This document shows, one piece after another, positions 7,746-14,631 of a stretch of 14,631 nucleotides of DNA. The position numbers and the translations under genes were made by a program. Numbering within the stretch: the first letter of the stretch is position 1; each line of letters begins with the position of its first letter. Origin of the DNA: Bryobacterales bacterium (GTDB lineage: Bacteria > Acidobacteriota > Terriglobia > Bryobacterales > Bryobacteraceae); contig JAUZEU010000141.1 of NCBI GenBank assembly GCA_030838885.1, forward strand, positions 1 to 14,631, read 5' to 3'. The notes below the pieces were generated by a model. That model was not told the origin of the DNA. It worked only from the letters and a program-made list of their open reading frames with translations, and searched no databases.

Positions 7746-8088
7746 TTGCCGCATCGACTGACAGCCTCTGGACCGAGCGCGGGCGCTGCGCGAAACCGGA
7801 CCAGTAACATCGGACGGGAATCCATTTATGTATGTTACGAACTCCCTGTGTTGACAGGATCTCTACGATTAGAAAAAATCTCGATCGGTTGTGGCTTACC
7901 GGCCACAAGCAGGTAACGAGAGACTTGATCTGGCGATCGGTAAGCTCATCAGGTTGCTTTGTGGTGGCCATCGATTTGTTGAATGCCTGAAACTTTCCCG
8001 GTATCGCGAGTGGCTGTCGCTCGCCGCATGGTCAGTTCCTTTCAGCCTATCTTCGGGTCGACGGTCTTCCTGGCACCGACAGGCTTCG
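7746..8088. other. Intergenic stretch between arylsulfatase and alkB, two inverted repeats
   Basis: No coding frame here has recognisable homology on either strand. The stretch contains a 7-base inverted repeat, GTAACAT at 7804-7810 and ATGTTAC at 7832-7838, and a tight hairpin at 7889-7908, listed separately. It probably carries the 3' ends of the two convergent units. Confidence 0.4.
7873..7908 (-). terminator. Possible terminator for the minus-strand alkB unit
   Basis: TTGTGGC (7889-7895) and GCCACAA (7902-7908) form a perfect 7-bp stem with a 6-base loop. Read on the minus strand, the hairpin is followed ten bases later by six T residues (complement of 7873-7878). It lies about 180 bases beyond the alkB stop. 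The gap between stem and T-run is longer than in a classical intrinsic terminator, so the call is weak. Confidence 0.3.
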
Positions 8089-8691
8089 TCATCGGTGTTG
8101 GTCAGTAATCGCAGTATGCGGGAAACGCAAACGCCGGTCCTGCGATCGTACATTCCGAAACGTAATCGAATACCGCATCTCACGGGTGGCCGGGACCATA
8201 TGCTGCCACTTCGTCCTCGCCTCTCCTGTCAACAGGTAGATCGAACGCGGCGGCAACTCGATCGCGCTCGTCCTGCGTTCGGCCCCCTTGCCCGTCTGGA
8301 ATCGCATTCGGCATGTTCCCGCCAATGAGATCCCGGCCACTATCCCGAATGCCGGCGCATCGCGATGCCAGCCGATCCCTGAGCCTGCCGGGTACTCCGT
8401 AAGCAGTGCTTCGGCCCATTCGGAAGCATCCACCCCTGCCAACTGCGCCGAGCGTTCCCGAATACTATCGAACGCCGCCGGGATTGGATCCGCTGGTTTC
8501 AGCTGATAGGACTCGAAGTAGTGCCAGCCAAACTGCCGGATGCGCCGTTTAGCGGTCACTCCGCGCATTTGCAGCGTCCGGAATTCAAGGCTGCCCAGAT
8601 AGCCAGGCAGGTCGCTCTCTTCCGCCGGGGTCAGGAACTCCGGTACGAAAATAAAACCGGGCGGCAGGCTGTCCCCCTTACTTCTTCCCAT
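8089..8691 (-). CDS. alkB: AlkB-type 2-oxoglutarate/Fe(II)-dependent dioxygenase
   Basis: This intact 200-residue protein belongs to the AlkB family, which removes methyl groups from 1-methyladenine and 3-methylcytosine in DNA or RNA by oxidation with Fe(II), 2-oxoglutarate and oxygen. The iron triad is His109 and Asp111 in GIGWHRDAP plus His164 in KWQHMVPA. Arg173 and Arg179 in RYSITFR bind 2-oxoglutarate as in E. coli AlkB, and LTEYPAGSGIGWHRD matches the N-x-Y-x-x-G-x-x-I-x-W-H-x-D signature except that the usual Asn is Thr. FGWHYFESYQ near residue 55 resembles the nucleotide-recognition segment of ALKBH2/3-like members. Length is normal and there is no signal peptide, so it is cytoplasmic. 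It stands alone between intergenic DNA and a decayed cytochrome; no ada or alkA neighbour is visible. It is not the alkane hydroxylase that shares the alkB symbol. Confidence 0.92.
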   Translation of the reverse strand: MGRSKGDSLPPGFIFVPEFLTPAEESDLPGYLGSLEFRTLQMRGVTAKRRIRQFGWHYFESYQLKPADPIPAAFDSIRERSAQLAGVDASEWAEALLTEYPAGSGIGWHRDAPAFGIVAGISLAGTCRMRFQTGKGAERRTSAIELPPRSIYLLTGEARTKWQHMVPATREMRYSITFRNVRSQDRRLRFPHTAITDQHR

Positions 8692-8929
8692 CCTCGACAG
8701 ACACGAGCCGCACGTCCTTCGGTAACGCCGGAGAAGCGACGGCCGGCAGCGAGCGTAAACCCGCGATGGCCAGCCCGAAGTCTGTGCGGACCCTCATGGA
8801 TAACTCCCGTGCATTCCCGGTTCAACTGGGCGCAAGCCAACCCAGCCTCATAGCCCATCGTCCCGGAACCTTGGCATATAGGTTTCAGTCCTGGCTCCTG
8901 ATGATACTCAGCCTGATCCTTAGACGCTG

Positions 8930-9480
8930 TTGGCGTTCGACGCATCCGTGCTGTCCGCAGCCGACAGTTACGATAGCGCGGGCTGCCACGCAGCTATTTA
9001 CCGCCAACGGCAAACCACGCCCGTGGCCAGAAGCAGCCGCGTGGCGGGCCGGCAGATCATCGCGTCCTTTCGCAACTCCGCTTTCCTCCACGCCGGGGGA
9101 ACTGCGCGGTACAAGGTCTCCGACAAACGTCACTTTCTATTTCGCTGAGGCCGGGATGGAAGGGCGGGTCACCCTCAATTACTTTCTGGGGGCCTCCTCA
9201 CCGGGCACAGGCCGATGGCTTTCTCTTTCAGGCGCCCGTCTCCTGGGACTCAGCGTGTGCTGTATGGGACCTGTCACCCGGCTATGAGCATTCCGACGAG
9301 ATTAGTCTCACGCGCGAACACCGGGCGCCGAACAACTGAGCCGGAGCAAGTGCATGCTGGCCAGCAAGGGAAGCTCTGGTGTGGTGAACTGCCACCAGGT
9401 TCACCGCACGCTCACAGCGAAACAAAAGCCGGCATTCTTTCGCGATCGGTGCCTCGCCTGCCACGCCAGCTTGTCAGTCC
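8930..9480 (+). pseudogene. Decayed multihaem cytochrome c / CXXCH protein
   Basis: Homology to an acidobacterial family of exported multihaem proteins can be followed across frames. Segment one reads AGCHAAIYRQRQTTPVARSS and FRNSAFLHAGGTARYKVSD, where the first haem Cys is Ser (S-A-G-C-H). After about 9130 another frame gives FYFAEAGMEGRVTLNYFLG. From 9214 a third frame gives DGFLFQAPVSW and AVWDLSPGYEHSDEISLTRE before a stop. A later part reads GKLWCG in one frame and NCHQVHRTLTAKQKPAFFRD in the next, so a C-G-N-C-H haem motif is split by one extra base near 9383; an intact C-L-A-C-H follows. At least four frame changes, a stop and a missing haem ligand mean it cannot make the ancestral protein. 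Nothing cytochrome-like is recognised beyond about 9480. The family name is from remembered sequence patterns, not a search. Confidence 0.7.
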
Positions 9481-9714
9481 CTGCAAACTGCCCACTGGCT
9501 GATTCAGCCCCTGCGGCCATGGATTGCTTAGCGGATTCGCCGGAAATATGCCGGTGTTACTCTGTGACGCTACCACGGCGTGTTCGCTTGCCCGTCACTT
9601 TATAAGCCAGGGCGGTACGTGGCGCCCAGTTCATCGCATCCGTCTTCCACAACCCGGTCGCTGGCAGTGTCCTACACCAGCCCGCCTTTCAGATCGAGAC
9701 CGGTCTGCTTTGAG
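9481..9714. other. Unassigned junction between cytochrome relic and IS6 relic
   Basis: No gene is recognisable here. The expected 3' part of the cytochrome and the expected 5' part of the IS6 transposase (helix-turn-helix region) should meet in this stretch, but neither can be traced, so the left end of the insertion sequence cannot be placed. No copy of the right-end TTGCAAA-type terminal sequence is present. Confidence 0.35.
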
Positions 9715-10278
9715 GAGGGACGTCAGTTATGTTGGCGCTGGGTGCAGGCGTATGCAGCCGAGCTGAACAAAGCCTGCCGGCCGCATCTGAAGCCGACCGG
9801 CAAGAGCTATCGGATCGACGAGACCTATAGGAAGGTCAAGGGCCGGGACAGGCATCTGCATCGGGCCTTCGACTCCTCCGGGCAAACGATCACTTTTCTA
9901 CTCACCGCCAAACGCGACACTACAGCAGCCAAAGGCTTTCTGGGGAGGACTATTGACGCAACGGGCAATGCGATGCGACGAGTGATGAACGTGGACAAGA
10001 ACCCGGGCGTATCCGGCTGCGGTGGAAGCGCTGAAAGCCGCCGGCACCCTTCCTGGCCGGGTTGCATTACGCCAGTGCGAGTATCTCAATTACGTAATCG
10101 AACAGTACCACCGGACAGTAAGGAAACGAGTCTGGCTGGCCAAGCAAAACGCATGGCAGACGTTACAAGGAATCGAAACACTGCACCTGATCCGGAAGGA
10201 CCGAGTGAGATGGCTGGCAAAAAGGATACGGTTGGTCAGGCCATCGTCATCGCAAGGCTCTTCGGCCTCGACGCCTGA
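9715..10278 (+). pseudogene. IS6-family transposase remnant
   Basis: The segment WRWVQAYAAELNKACRPHLKP followed by SYRIDETYRKVKGRD, FLLTAKRDT, RVMNVDKNP, RVALRQCEYLN, IEQYHRTV, RVWLAK and TLQGIETLHLIRK is the backbone of an IS6 (IS26-like) DDE transposase. The three acidic residues survive: Asp in RIDETY, Asp in NVDKNP and Glu in VIEQYH. The frame changes by one base after NVDKNP (an extra G near 10005) and back near 10216 within an A-run, after which IARLFGLDA precedes the TGA at 10276-10278. A few residues are also missing between VWLAK and TLQG, and the N-terminal helix-turn-helix half is unrecognisable. It cannot encode an active enzyme. IS6 elements move by replicative cointegrate formation, so the relic may explain rearrangement around the cytochrome fragment. 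Confidence 0.85.
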
Positions 10279-10331
10279 GCGAGCGAACTAACATTGACCA
10301 CTCCTGCTGGCCTGAAATGGCATCATCGAAA

Positions 10332-10348
10332 ACTTTGCAACAACCCCC
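10332..10348. repeat. Probable right terminal inverted repeat of the IS6 relic
   Basis: ACTTTGCAACAACCCCC lies 54 bases beyond the transposase stop. IS6-family ends usually read GGnnnTGTTGCAAA from outside inwards, and this sequence matches in the expected orientation (TTTGCAACA then a pyrimidine-rich end). The partner at the left end was not found. Confidence 0.5.
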
Positions 10349-10412
10349 TCTCGCAGTACTAAGGGTCAGCGTTTGCGCATTCCTCTCGTGGCACGTCCGG
10401 TGCTGAAACAAC

Positions 10413-10432
10413 CCGGGCGGAAGATAACCCGG
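10413..10432 (-). terminator. Weak candidate terminator after the histidine kinase gene
   Basis: On the minus strand, CCGGG and CCCGG form a 5-bp stem with a 10-base loop about 25 bases after the kinase stop, followed by GTTGTTT. Stem and T-run are both poor, so this is only a possibility. Confidence 0.2.
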
Positions 10433-10456
10433 CACGCAGGTGTTTTGCATCGGGAA

Positions 10457-11770
10457 CTACGGTTTTCCCCATGGAAGATCGATTTCAACAAGAAGTCCTG
10501 GATTGGCGTTCTTCGCCCGGATTTCACCGTTATGCAGACGGACGGCCCGAAGCGCAATCGATAGACCGAGACCCAATCCACCGGTCGCACCGTTGCGCGA
10601 GTCATCTACACGGAAAAACGGCTGAAATATTTTTGGCAACAGTTCAGCCGGAACGCCCGGGCCGCGATCCCTAACGCTAATTTGCGCGTGCTCCGAGACG
10701 CGGCGGACAGTGACTTCGACCTTAGATTCAGCCGGTGAATAATAGATCGCGTTCCGGAGCACATTCTCAACGGCACGCCGCATCAGTTCGCGATCGCCAA
10801 CAAGAGCAACCGGATCGGCGGCGGGCAGGATAAAGTGGCATGCACGATCGACGTTTTCAACACTGCAATCCTCCACGACCTGACGTACCAGTTCATCCAG
10901 GAAAAAGGTCGCCCGCGAGCGACTGGATGGATCGCCTTCATTGCGGGTGACTTCGAGCAGCGTTCCAACAAGCTCACTGAGGCGCGATATCTCTTTTTTG
11001 ACGCGGGCTATTGCGACTTCATGATCCGGCGCCGTTCGCGCGAGTTCGGCGGCGAAGCTTAGCCGCGCGAGCGGAGACCGGAGCTCATGGGAAACGTCCT
11101 GCAGCAAACGCCTCTCCGCGATGAGCAGCGTCTCGATTCTATCTGCCATGCGATCGAAAGACCGCGCCAGATTTCCTATCTCATCGCGCCTCGCCAATCG
11201 AAGCCGAATCGAAAGATCGCCCTGGCCAAAGCGATCCACGACGTTCGCGAGCGTTCTTAGCGGAGCGCCGATGTTCATTGCGAGTGGCCAACAGAGGATC
11301 GCTACGGCAAACAGAATAAGCCCGTAGTACGGAATGTAACGCCACGGATCAACGTGGGGCGGCGGTACCGACCTCCCGATGAGGCAATACTTTCCGTCGC
11401 GGGAAATTGTCCCGATGAGCATACCTCCCGCGGAAAATACCGGCTCATTCCAACGATGGGCCACCGATGTCAGCAACGGCGATCTATCCTCGCCGGTCGC
11501 AAGATCTTTCCCATTGGCATCGACCAGATAATGCCGCTTACCGAGGGCATTGTTGAGTCTTGATAGAAACACAGCCACAGCACGGGAACCCCCGGTTTCG
11601 TATACGCTGCGTGCCTCCGCCAGCTCAAATGACTGGAGACGTGGGAACATTCTTCCCGCGGCCCTTTCGGAATTGCGCGTAATCCAGGCGGTGACCATTA
11701 CAAAAGCCAACAGGGACAAAACTAGCGTGCCGAATGACCAGACTACAATCTTGGTGAAGATCGATTTCAT
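10457..11770 (-). CDS. Sensor histidine kinase, CpxA-like (HAMP-HisKA-HATPase)
   Basis: This 437-residue membrane kinase senses an unknown envelope signal and phosphorylates the partner regulator encoded just upstream. A first membrane helix spans about residues 7-29, a periplasmic sensor region of roughly 115 residues follows, and a second helix spans about 147-166. The HAMP segment runs to about 215 (FGQGDLSIRLRL, RRDEIGNLARSFDRMADRI). The H-box is LLQDVSHELRSPLARL with phospho-acceptor His228; the N-box is ENVLRNAIYYSP with Asn340; the G1 box is RDRGPGVP near 368, the F-box FFRVDD near 386 and the G2 box GGLGLGLSIA near 397. The QRLLSDISHELRTPLTRL-like context and order resemble CpxA. Its ATG overlaps the regulator stop by one base (TGATG), so translation is probably coupled. 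Everything needed for activity is present. The stimulus cannot be predicted from the sequence. Confidence 0.94.
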   Translation of the reverse strand: MKSIFTKIVVWSFGTLVLSLLAFVMVTAWITRNSERAAGRMFPRLQSFELAEARSVYETGGSRAVAVFLSRLNNALGKRHYLVDANGKDLATGEDRSPLLTSVAHRWNEPVFSAGGMLIGTISRDGKYCLIGRSVPPPHVDPWRYIPYYGLILFAVAILCWPLAMNIGAPLRTLANVVDRFGQGDLSIRLRLARRDEIGNLARSFDRMADRIETLLIAERRLLQDVSHELRSPLARLSFAAELARTAPDHEVAIARVKKEISRLSELVGTLLEVTRNEGDPSSRSRATFFLDELVRQVVEDCSVENVDRACHFILPAADPVALVGDRELMRRAVENVLRNAIYYSPAESKVEVTVRRVSEHAQISVRDRGPGVPAELLPKIFQPFFRVDDSRNGATGGLGLGLSIALRAVRLHNGEIRAKNANPGLLVEIDLPWGKP

Positions 11771-12468
11771 CAGGCTGGCCTGATGCGCGGCGCAAAGAGA
11801 TAGCCGGATCCCCGGACTGTCTGGATCACAGCTCCGCTACCATGCTCCAGTTTCCGCCGCAAATGACTGATATGGACATCAATCGCTCGCTCATACGGAG
11901 TGGACTCTCTCTGGTAGAGCACGGCAGCCAGCCCGTCACGTGAGACCACTCGTCCCGCCGACCGCATGAGACACTCCAGGATATCGAACTCGATGGCGGT
12001 GATGTTTACCGGTTCTCCGCGCAGCCATACCTGGTGCGAACGCGGATCCAGTCGCACATCGCCGGACTGAATGGGAGCATTTTGGGAGGCATCTGGTTTT
12101 CCCGCGCGGCGAAGGACCGCACGGATTCGCGCCAGCAGTTCCTCCGGCTCAAATGGCTTTGGAAGATAATCGTCGGCACCGGAGTTCAGCCCTTTGACAC
12201 GCTCCAGTCCCGATGTTCGCGCCGTCAGCATGATGACCGGCACGGTGCTGCGTTTACGGACTTGCTGAAGCACCTGGAAGCCGTCGAGGACCGGTAACAT
12301 TACGTCCAGGACAAGCAGGTCGAAACCACCGCGTGCGACCCATGCGAGGGCGTCTCTTCCATCGTGGACTGCCGCCGTGCGGTATCCGTGCTGCCCGAAG
12401 AAGTCGCCCATCAGCATGCACAAATCCAGGTCGTCGTCCACAAGCAGAAGCGTTCGTTCCTCAACCAT
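11770..12468 (-). CDS. Response regulator, OmpR/CpxR family
   Basis: This 232-residue transcription factor has an N-terminal receiver domain and a C-terminal winged helix. Acidic pocket residues Asp11-Asp12 lie in LLVDDDLDL, the phosphorylated residue is Asp55 in LLVLDVMLP, Thr82 in MLTAR and Lys104 in YLPKPFEPEELLARI complete the switch. The DNA-binding domain begins around residue 135 with VRLDPRSHQVWLRG and has ITAIEFDILECLM, RAIDVHISHLRRKL and the wing VRGSGYLFA. The ATG at 12468 is preceded by AAGGGA on the minus strand, a good ribosome binding site. The gene is first in a two-gene unit with the kinase. I looked for a CpxR-type GTAAA repeat upstream and found none, so autoregulation is not shown by the sequence. 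Its targets are unknown; the adjoining exported protein gene at 13015 is oriented away from it and could be one. Confidence 0.95.
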   Translation of the reverse strand: MVEERTLLLVDDDLDLCMLMGDFFGQHGYRTAAVHDGRDALAWVARGGFDLLVLDVMLPVLDGFQVLQQVRKRSTVPVIMLTARTSGLERVKGLNSGADDYLPKPFEPEELLARIRAVLRRAGKPDASQNAPIQSGDVRLDPRSHQVWLRGEPVNITAIEFDILECLMRSAGRVVSRDGLAAVLYQRESTPYERAIDVHISHLRRKLEHGSGAVIQTVRGSGYLFAPRIRPA

Positions 12469-13014
12469 TAATTCCCTTGGAAGCAGCTGAGATTTTTGAC
12501 AAGCCCGACGCGCGACAAGCGGTCCCGGTCAGGGTTTCCGGCTCCGCCCTCGGGCAGCGGATTGCGCCCCGAGAGTGCGAGCTGAAGAAGGCCAGACCAA
12601 TCGAGGTTGGCGAAGAAGCATCGGGTGATCGCTTGCTCGTGACCGTCGAACCCGGTGCGACCGATCTTCGCCATATCGCCGTCACGTCGGTGATCGAAAT
12701 AGCTGAGCACGACGAAGCCGACCGACTCGACTCGACCAGGCGTGGGATTTCCGGCATTGCCCCGGGCTGGACAAGGGGAGTTGGAAAAGGCGACACAATC
12801 GCGTTGAGCATCAAAGCTCAGGACGGCGAGTACAGGATGTTGGTTGCAGCAACGCCGAAGACGTGGACCGCTGAAACTCACCCCGTCTAAATTTGCTGAC
12901 TTTCGCTGCGTCGGCCAATCGACAGGCCTGATGTCTCGTAGCCGCGCAGTTTTTACGAAACTTAACGGGCGGCCTCAACTCACTACCGTCCACTCTTTTG
13001 GAAGGGAACTCAGT
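12469..13014. other. 546-base stretch with no recognised gene
   Basis: This gap separates the response regulator (minus) from the DFWN protein (plus) and must carry both promoters. A plus-strand frame stays open from before the gap to 12890 and minus-strand frames are open too, but none contains a motif I recognise, and no start with a convincing ribosome binding site precedes them. The GC-rich open frames may be chance or an old gene remnant. The only clear site is GGAAGGG near 13000, the ribosome binding site of the next gene. Confidence 0.35.
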
Positions 13015-13852
13015 ATGACGAACAACCGATACAAACCTATTTCCAGAAGAACGATACTCCGGATTTCCGGTGTGGCGTGGGGTCTGCCGGCAACCGGAGG
13101 GTGGGCGTTTGCAAAGTCCGACTTCTGGAATCAAAAAGATTCCTCCGAATGGTCCGACACGGAGCGTAATCACATCCTGACAAACTCGCCATGGGCTCGG
13201 AAAGCGACCGTTGCGCTCAGCGGTAGCGGACTGAGCGATGGTGACCCGATGGGCGGCGGCGGCGGGGCGATGGGCGGCAGGGGTGGCGGCGGATCTATGG
13301 GAGGAGGATTGGGTGGAGGCTGGGGTGGTGGTGGCGGTGACATGGGCGGTGGCCGTGGCGGATCCCCCATGGGTGGAGTCGGGCGTGGGATGCCCAAATT
13401 TGATGTGACGGTTCGATGGGAGAGCGCGGCGCCCATCCGTGACGCTGTTAAGGAGACCGTGCCTGCCGAACCCGATGCTTACACGATCGGCGTTATCGGG
13501 ATGCCATCCATGAATATGGGACAGAGGAGGTGTACCGAGGGGTATGGCTACTCAGCCAGATGGAGAAGAGTCAAACACTCAACGGCAAGGACCCGGCGAT
13601 AAAGACATACTTGCGTGGCTTCAACAGACGGCGCAGATTGAAGTCAAGGGTCAGTCACCACTGCATCCGAGAAAGGTCGATCGCGCAGAGAGCCCTGGCG
13701 GTCAGCGCATGGTGTTCCATTTCGACAGAGCTGAATTACCTATGACCGCGGCTTCGAAGGATGTGACTTTCAGCATGACTATCGGCGCCACGGTACTTAA
13801 AGCAAAATTCGCCCCGAAAGATATGATCTACAAGGACCGCCTTTCTTTGTAA
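13015..13852 (+). pseudogene. Tat-exported glycine-rich DFWN protein, broken by two frameshifts
   Basis: The ATG at 13015, preceded by GGAAGGG, opens a twin-arginine leader (PISRRTILRISG, ending near WAFA) and then DFWNQKDSSEWSDTE and LTNSPWARKATV. I recall similar DFWNKK/SPWA proteins from Acidobacteriota, without known function. A linker of about 45 residues from 13249 to 13390 is almost only Gly with Met, Arg and Ser (MGGG units), followed by FDVTVRWESAAPIRDAV and YTIGVIGMPSMNM. Near 13520-13530 homology moves to a second frame (EEVYRGVWLLSQMEKSQTL) and near 13600-13612 to a third (LAWLQQTAQIEVKG through KDVTFSMTIGATVLKAKFA and KDMIYKDRLSL to the TAA at 13850-13852). Both shifts correspond to loss of one base. 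As written the first frame ends at 13602 after unrelated residues. The protein would be periplasmic or surface-bound. The function is unknown. Confidence 0.75.
13249..13390 (+). repeat. Low-complexity glycine-coding tract
   Basis: About 140 bases consist mostly of GGC, GGT and GGA codons interspersed with ATG, so the plus strand is strongly purine- and G-rich. It encodes irregular M-G-G-G units of the DFWN protein rather than an exact tandem repeat. Such tracts are prone to slippage, though the two frameshifts in the gene lie downstream of it. Confidence 0.7.
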
Positions 13853-14005
13853 TTCGTCTTTGTGCGAGGGTTCTGTCAGAGCCGGGAGCTTGATCGTAAC
13901 CGCTTTGATGGAACCCGACTCACCGTGGGGCCCGCTGCGGTTTCTTCGAGATTTGCGCAGGAGACGGTTGCACCCAAGATGCATAAGGTAGCATTCTCGA
14001 ATGCC
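13853..14005. other. Short gap between convergent genes
   Basis: The DFWN gene and the glycosyltransferase-like gene run towards each other and leave 153 bases. I see no hairpin with a T-run in it and no coding signal. Confidence 0.4.
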
Positions 14006-14631
14006 TCAGGGTGTTCGGCTGAGTTTGCGGATGAAGCCGACAAGTTCCACGTCCCCGTACAAACCGAGGACTTCGTTGCTCCAGGCACTAAACTCTGGCT
14101 GTGCGGCGAACCAGTCGCGCCAGAAGCGCACGCTGCGATCCCCGCCGAAGACAGCGAAGCGACCAGCTTTCGCGAGAGTGCCTGCAGTGAGCTGGCGGGC
14201 AAATGCCGCCGCCTCCGGCGACGACTCAAAGGGAAATGGATAGACATGGCCCGTTATCGGATACACCGCCAGATGTGAGTACAAGAATCCGGAGACGGGA
14301 TAGTTGGGGCTCCAGACAGGCACGCGAGCTTCGATAAACGGACTCGGACAGATTACAGGTACATCCGCGTTGCCTGACCAGTCGCGCAGCCGTTGAGAGG
14401 CGGTTCTCCAATCGGAGTTCTGGTGTGGGGGCCAAATTCTGGTCCAGTGGCCGCCGAATAGCAATACTGTACAGCCAAGACATGCGGCGATGGGCTTCCA
14501 CAATCTGGCGGGGATAAAGAGTCGCGCCATAGCGCAGGCAATCAGTGCCGCGCCCGGAAGCGCGAGATACATGTACCGGGGGACGAACAGGCTTGTGCGG
14601 CTCATGGTCGAGACGAGATAGAGTGCAAGTG
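14006..14631 (-). CDS. Membrane glycosyltransferase-like protein (GT39/ArnT-type), C-terminal part only
   Basis: The frame is open to the right edge of the window, so the N-terminal portion is missing. The visible 207 residues begin inside a hydrophobic stretch (LALYLVSTMSRTSLFVPRYMYLALPGAALIACAMARLF), with an R-T-S-x-F-V-P-R-Y-x-x-x-A-L-P-G motif typical of the last membrane bundle of GT39-family, dolichyl-phosphate-mannose or ArnT-like, glycosyltransferases. A further membrane helix (about IAACLGCTVLLFGG) is followed by a soluble C-terminal domain with SDWRTASQRLRDW, VPVICPSPF and SNEVLGLYGDVELVGFIRKL, ending at a TGA at 14006-14008. These enzymes transfer sugars from polyprenyl-phosphate carriers at the outer face of the membrane. 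The ATG at 14605 is internal, not the start. The catalytic acidic residues would lie outside the window, so the family call is moderate. Confidence 0.7.
   Translation of the reverse strand, partial: LALYLVSTMSRTSLFVPRYMYLALPGAALIACAMARLFIPARLWKPIAACLGCTVLLFGGHWTRIWPPHQNSDWRTASQRLRDWSGNADVPVICPSPFIEARVPVWSPNYPVSGFLYSHLAVYPITGHVYPFPFESSPEAAAFARQLTAGTLAKAGRFAVFGGDRSVRFWRDWFAAQPEFSAWSNEVLGLYGDVELVGFIRKLSRTP

Noticed and set aside
7850..7880. TTGACA near 7852 with an A-rich hexamer 17 bases later as a promoter
   Set aside because: The -10 match is poor and no plus-strand gene follows before the antisense alkB gene.
8631..8945. Minus-strand frame upstream of and overlapping alkB
   Set aside because: It overlaps the alkB start out of frame and has no recognisable sequence pattern.
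12333..12890. Plus-strand frame of 185 codons overlapping the response regulator start
   Set aside because: Its first part is antisense to the regulator gene and the rest has no recognised motif or ribosome binding site.
13249..13390. Glycine tract considered as a tandem repeat or CRISPR-like array
   Set aside because: Units are irregular in length and sequence and lie within a coding frame; there are no spacers.
13862..14278. Plus-strand frame opposite the glycosyltransferase-like gene
   Set aside because: The minus strand carries membrane-helix and GT39-like patterns running off the window; the plus frame has no homology.

Overview
The window looks like a piece of an Acidobacteriota chromosome, probably a Bryobacterales/Solibacter-like lineage. 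This is inferred from gene content, not from a marker gene: Tat-exported sulfatases with their own formylglycine-generating enzyme, a DUF1080 (3-keto-disaccharide hydrolase-like) protein, a carboxypeptidase-regulatory fragment of the kind found at the N-terminus of acidobacterial TonB-dependent proteins, a relic of a multihaem cytochrome, and a glycine-rich exported protein beginning with a DFWN motif.

Left part (1-7745): a sulfated-glycan module. On the minus strand lie a short TonB-type N-terminal fragment (149-367), a doubtful small frame (294-677) and a complete formylglycine-generating enzyme (FGE, 681-1619) with both catalytic cysteines. Only 52 bases separate its start from a plus-strand, operon-like run: a frameshifted sulfatase (1672-3075), an intact iduronate-2-sulfatase-like enzyme (3114-4586), an exported HpcH/HpaI-type aldolase (4683-5648), a DUF1080 protein interrupted by one TAG codon (5655-6290) and an intact arylsulfatase-type enzyme (6363-7745). 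The logic appears to be that the FGE converts the active-site cysteine of the sulfatases to formylglycine in the cytoplasm, the twin-arginine leaders export the folded enzymes, and the DUF1080 protein and aldolase act on the desulfated sugar or its breakdown products outside the cytoplasm.

Middle part (7746-10456): a scrapyard. A complete AlkB-type 2-oxoglutarate dioxygenase (8089-8691, minus) is followed by a badly decayed multihaem cytochrome (about 8930-9480, plus) and a decayed IS6-family transposase (about 9715-10278, plus) with a terminal-repeat-like sequence near 10332-10348.

Right part (10457-14631): an intact CpxR/CpxA-like two-component pair on the minus strand, translationally coupled through TGATG; a 546-base gap with no gene I recognise; a Tat-exported glycine-rich protein broken by two frameshifts (13015-13852, plus); and the C-terminal part of a membrane protein resembling GT39-family glycosyltransferases (14006 to the window end, minus).

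A striking general feature is the number of single-base lesions. In sulfatase 1, the DUF1080 gene, the cytochrome, the transposase and the DFWN protein, homology continues cleanly across frames, while neighbouring genes are perfectly open. Either the region is recently decaying or the assembly carries indel errors; this cannot be decided from the sequence alone.
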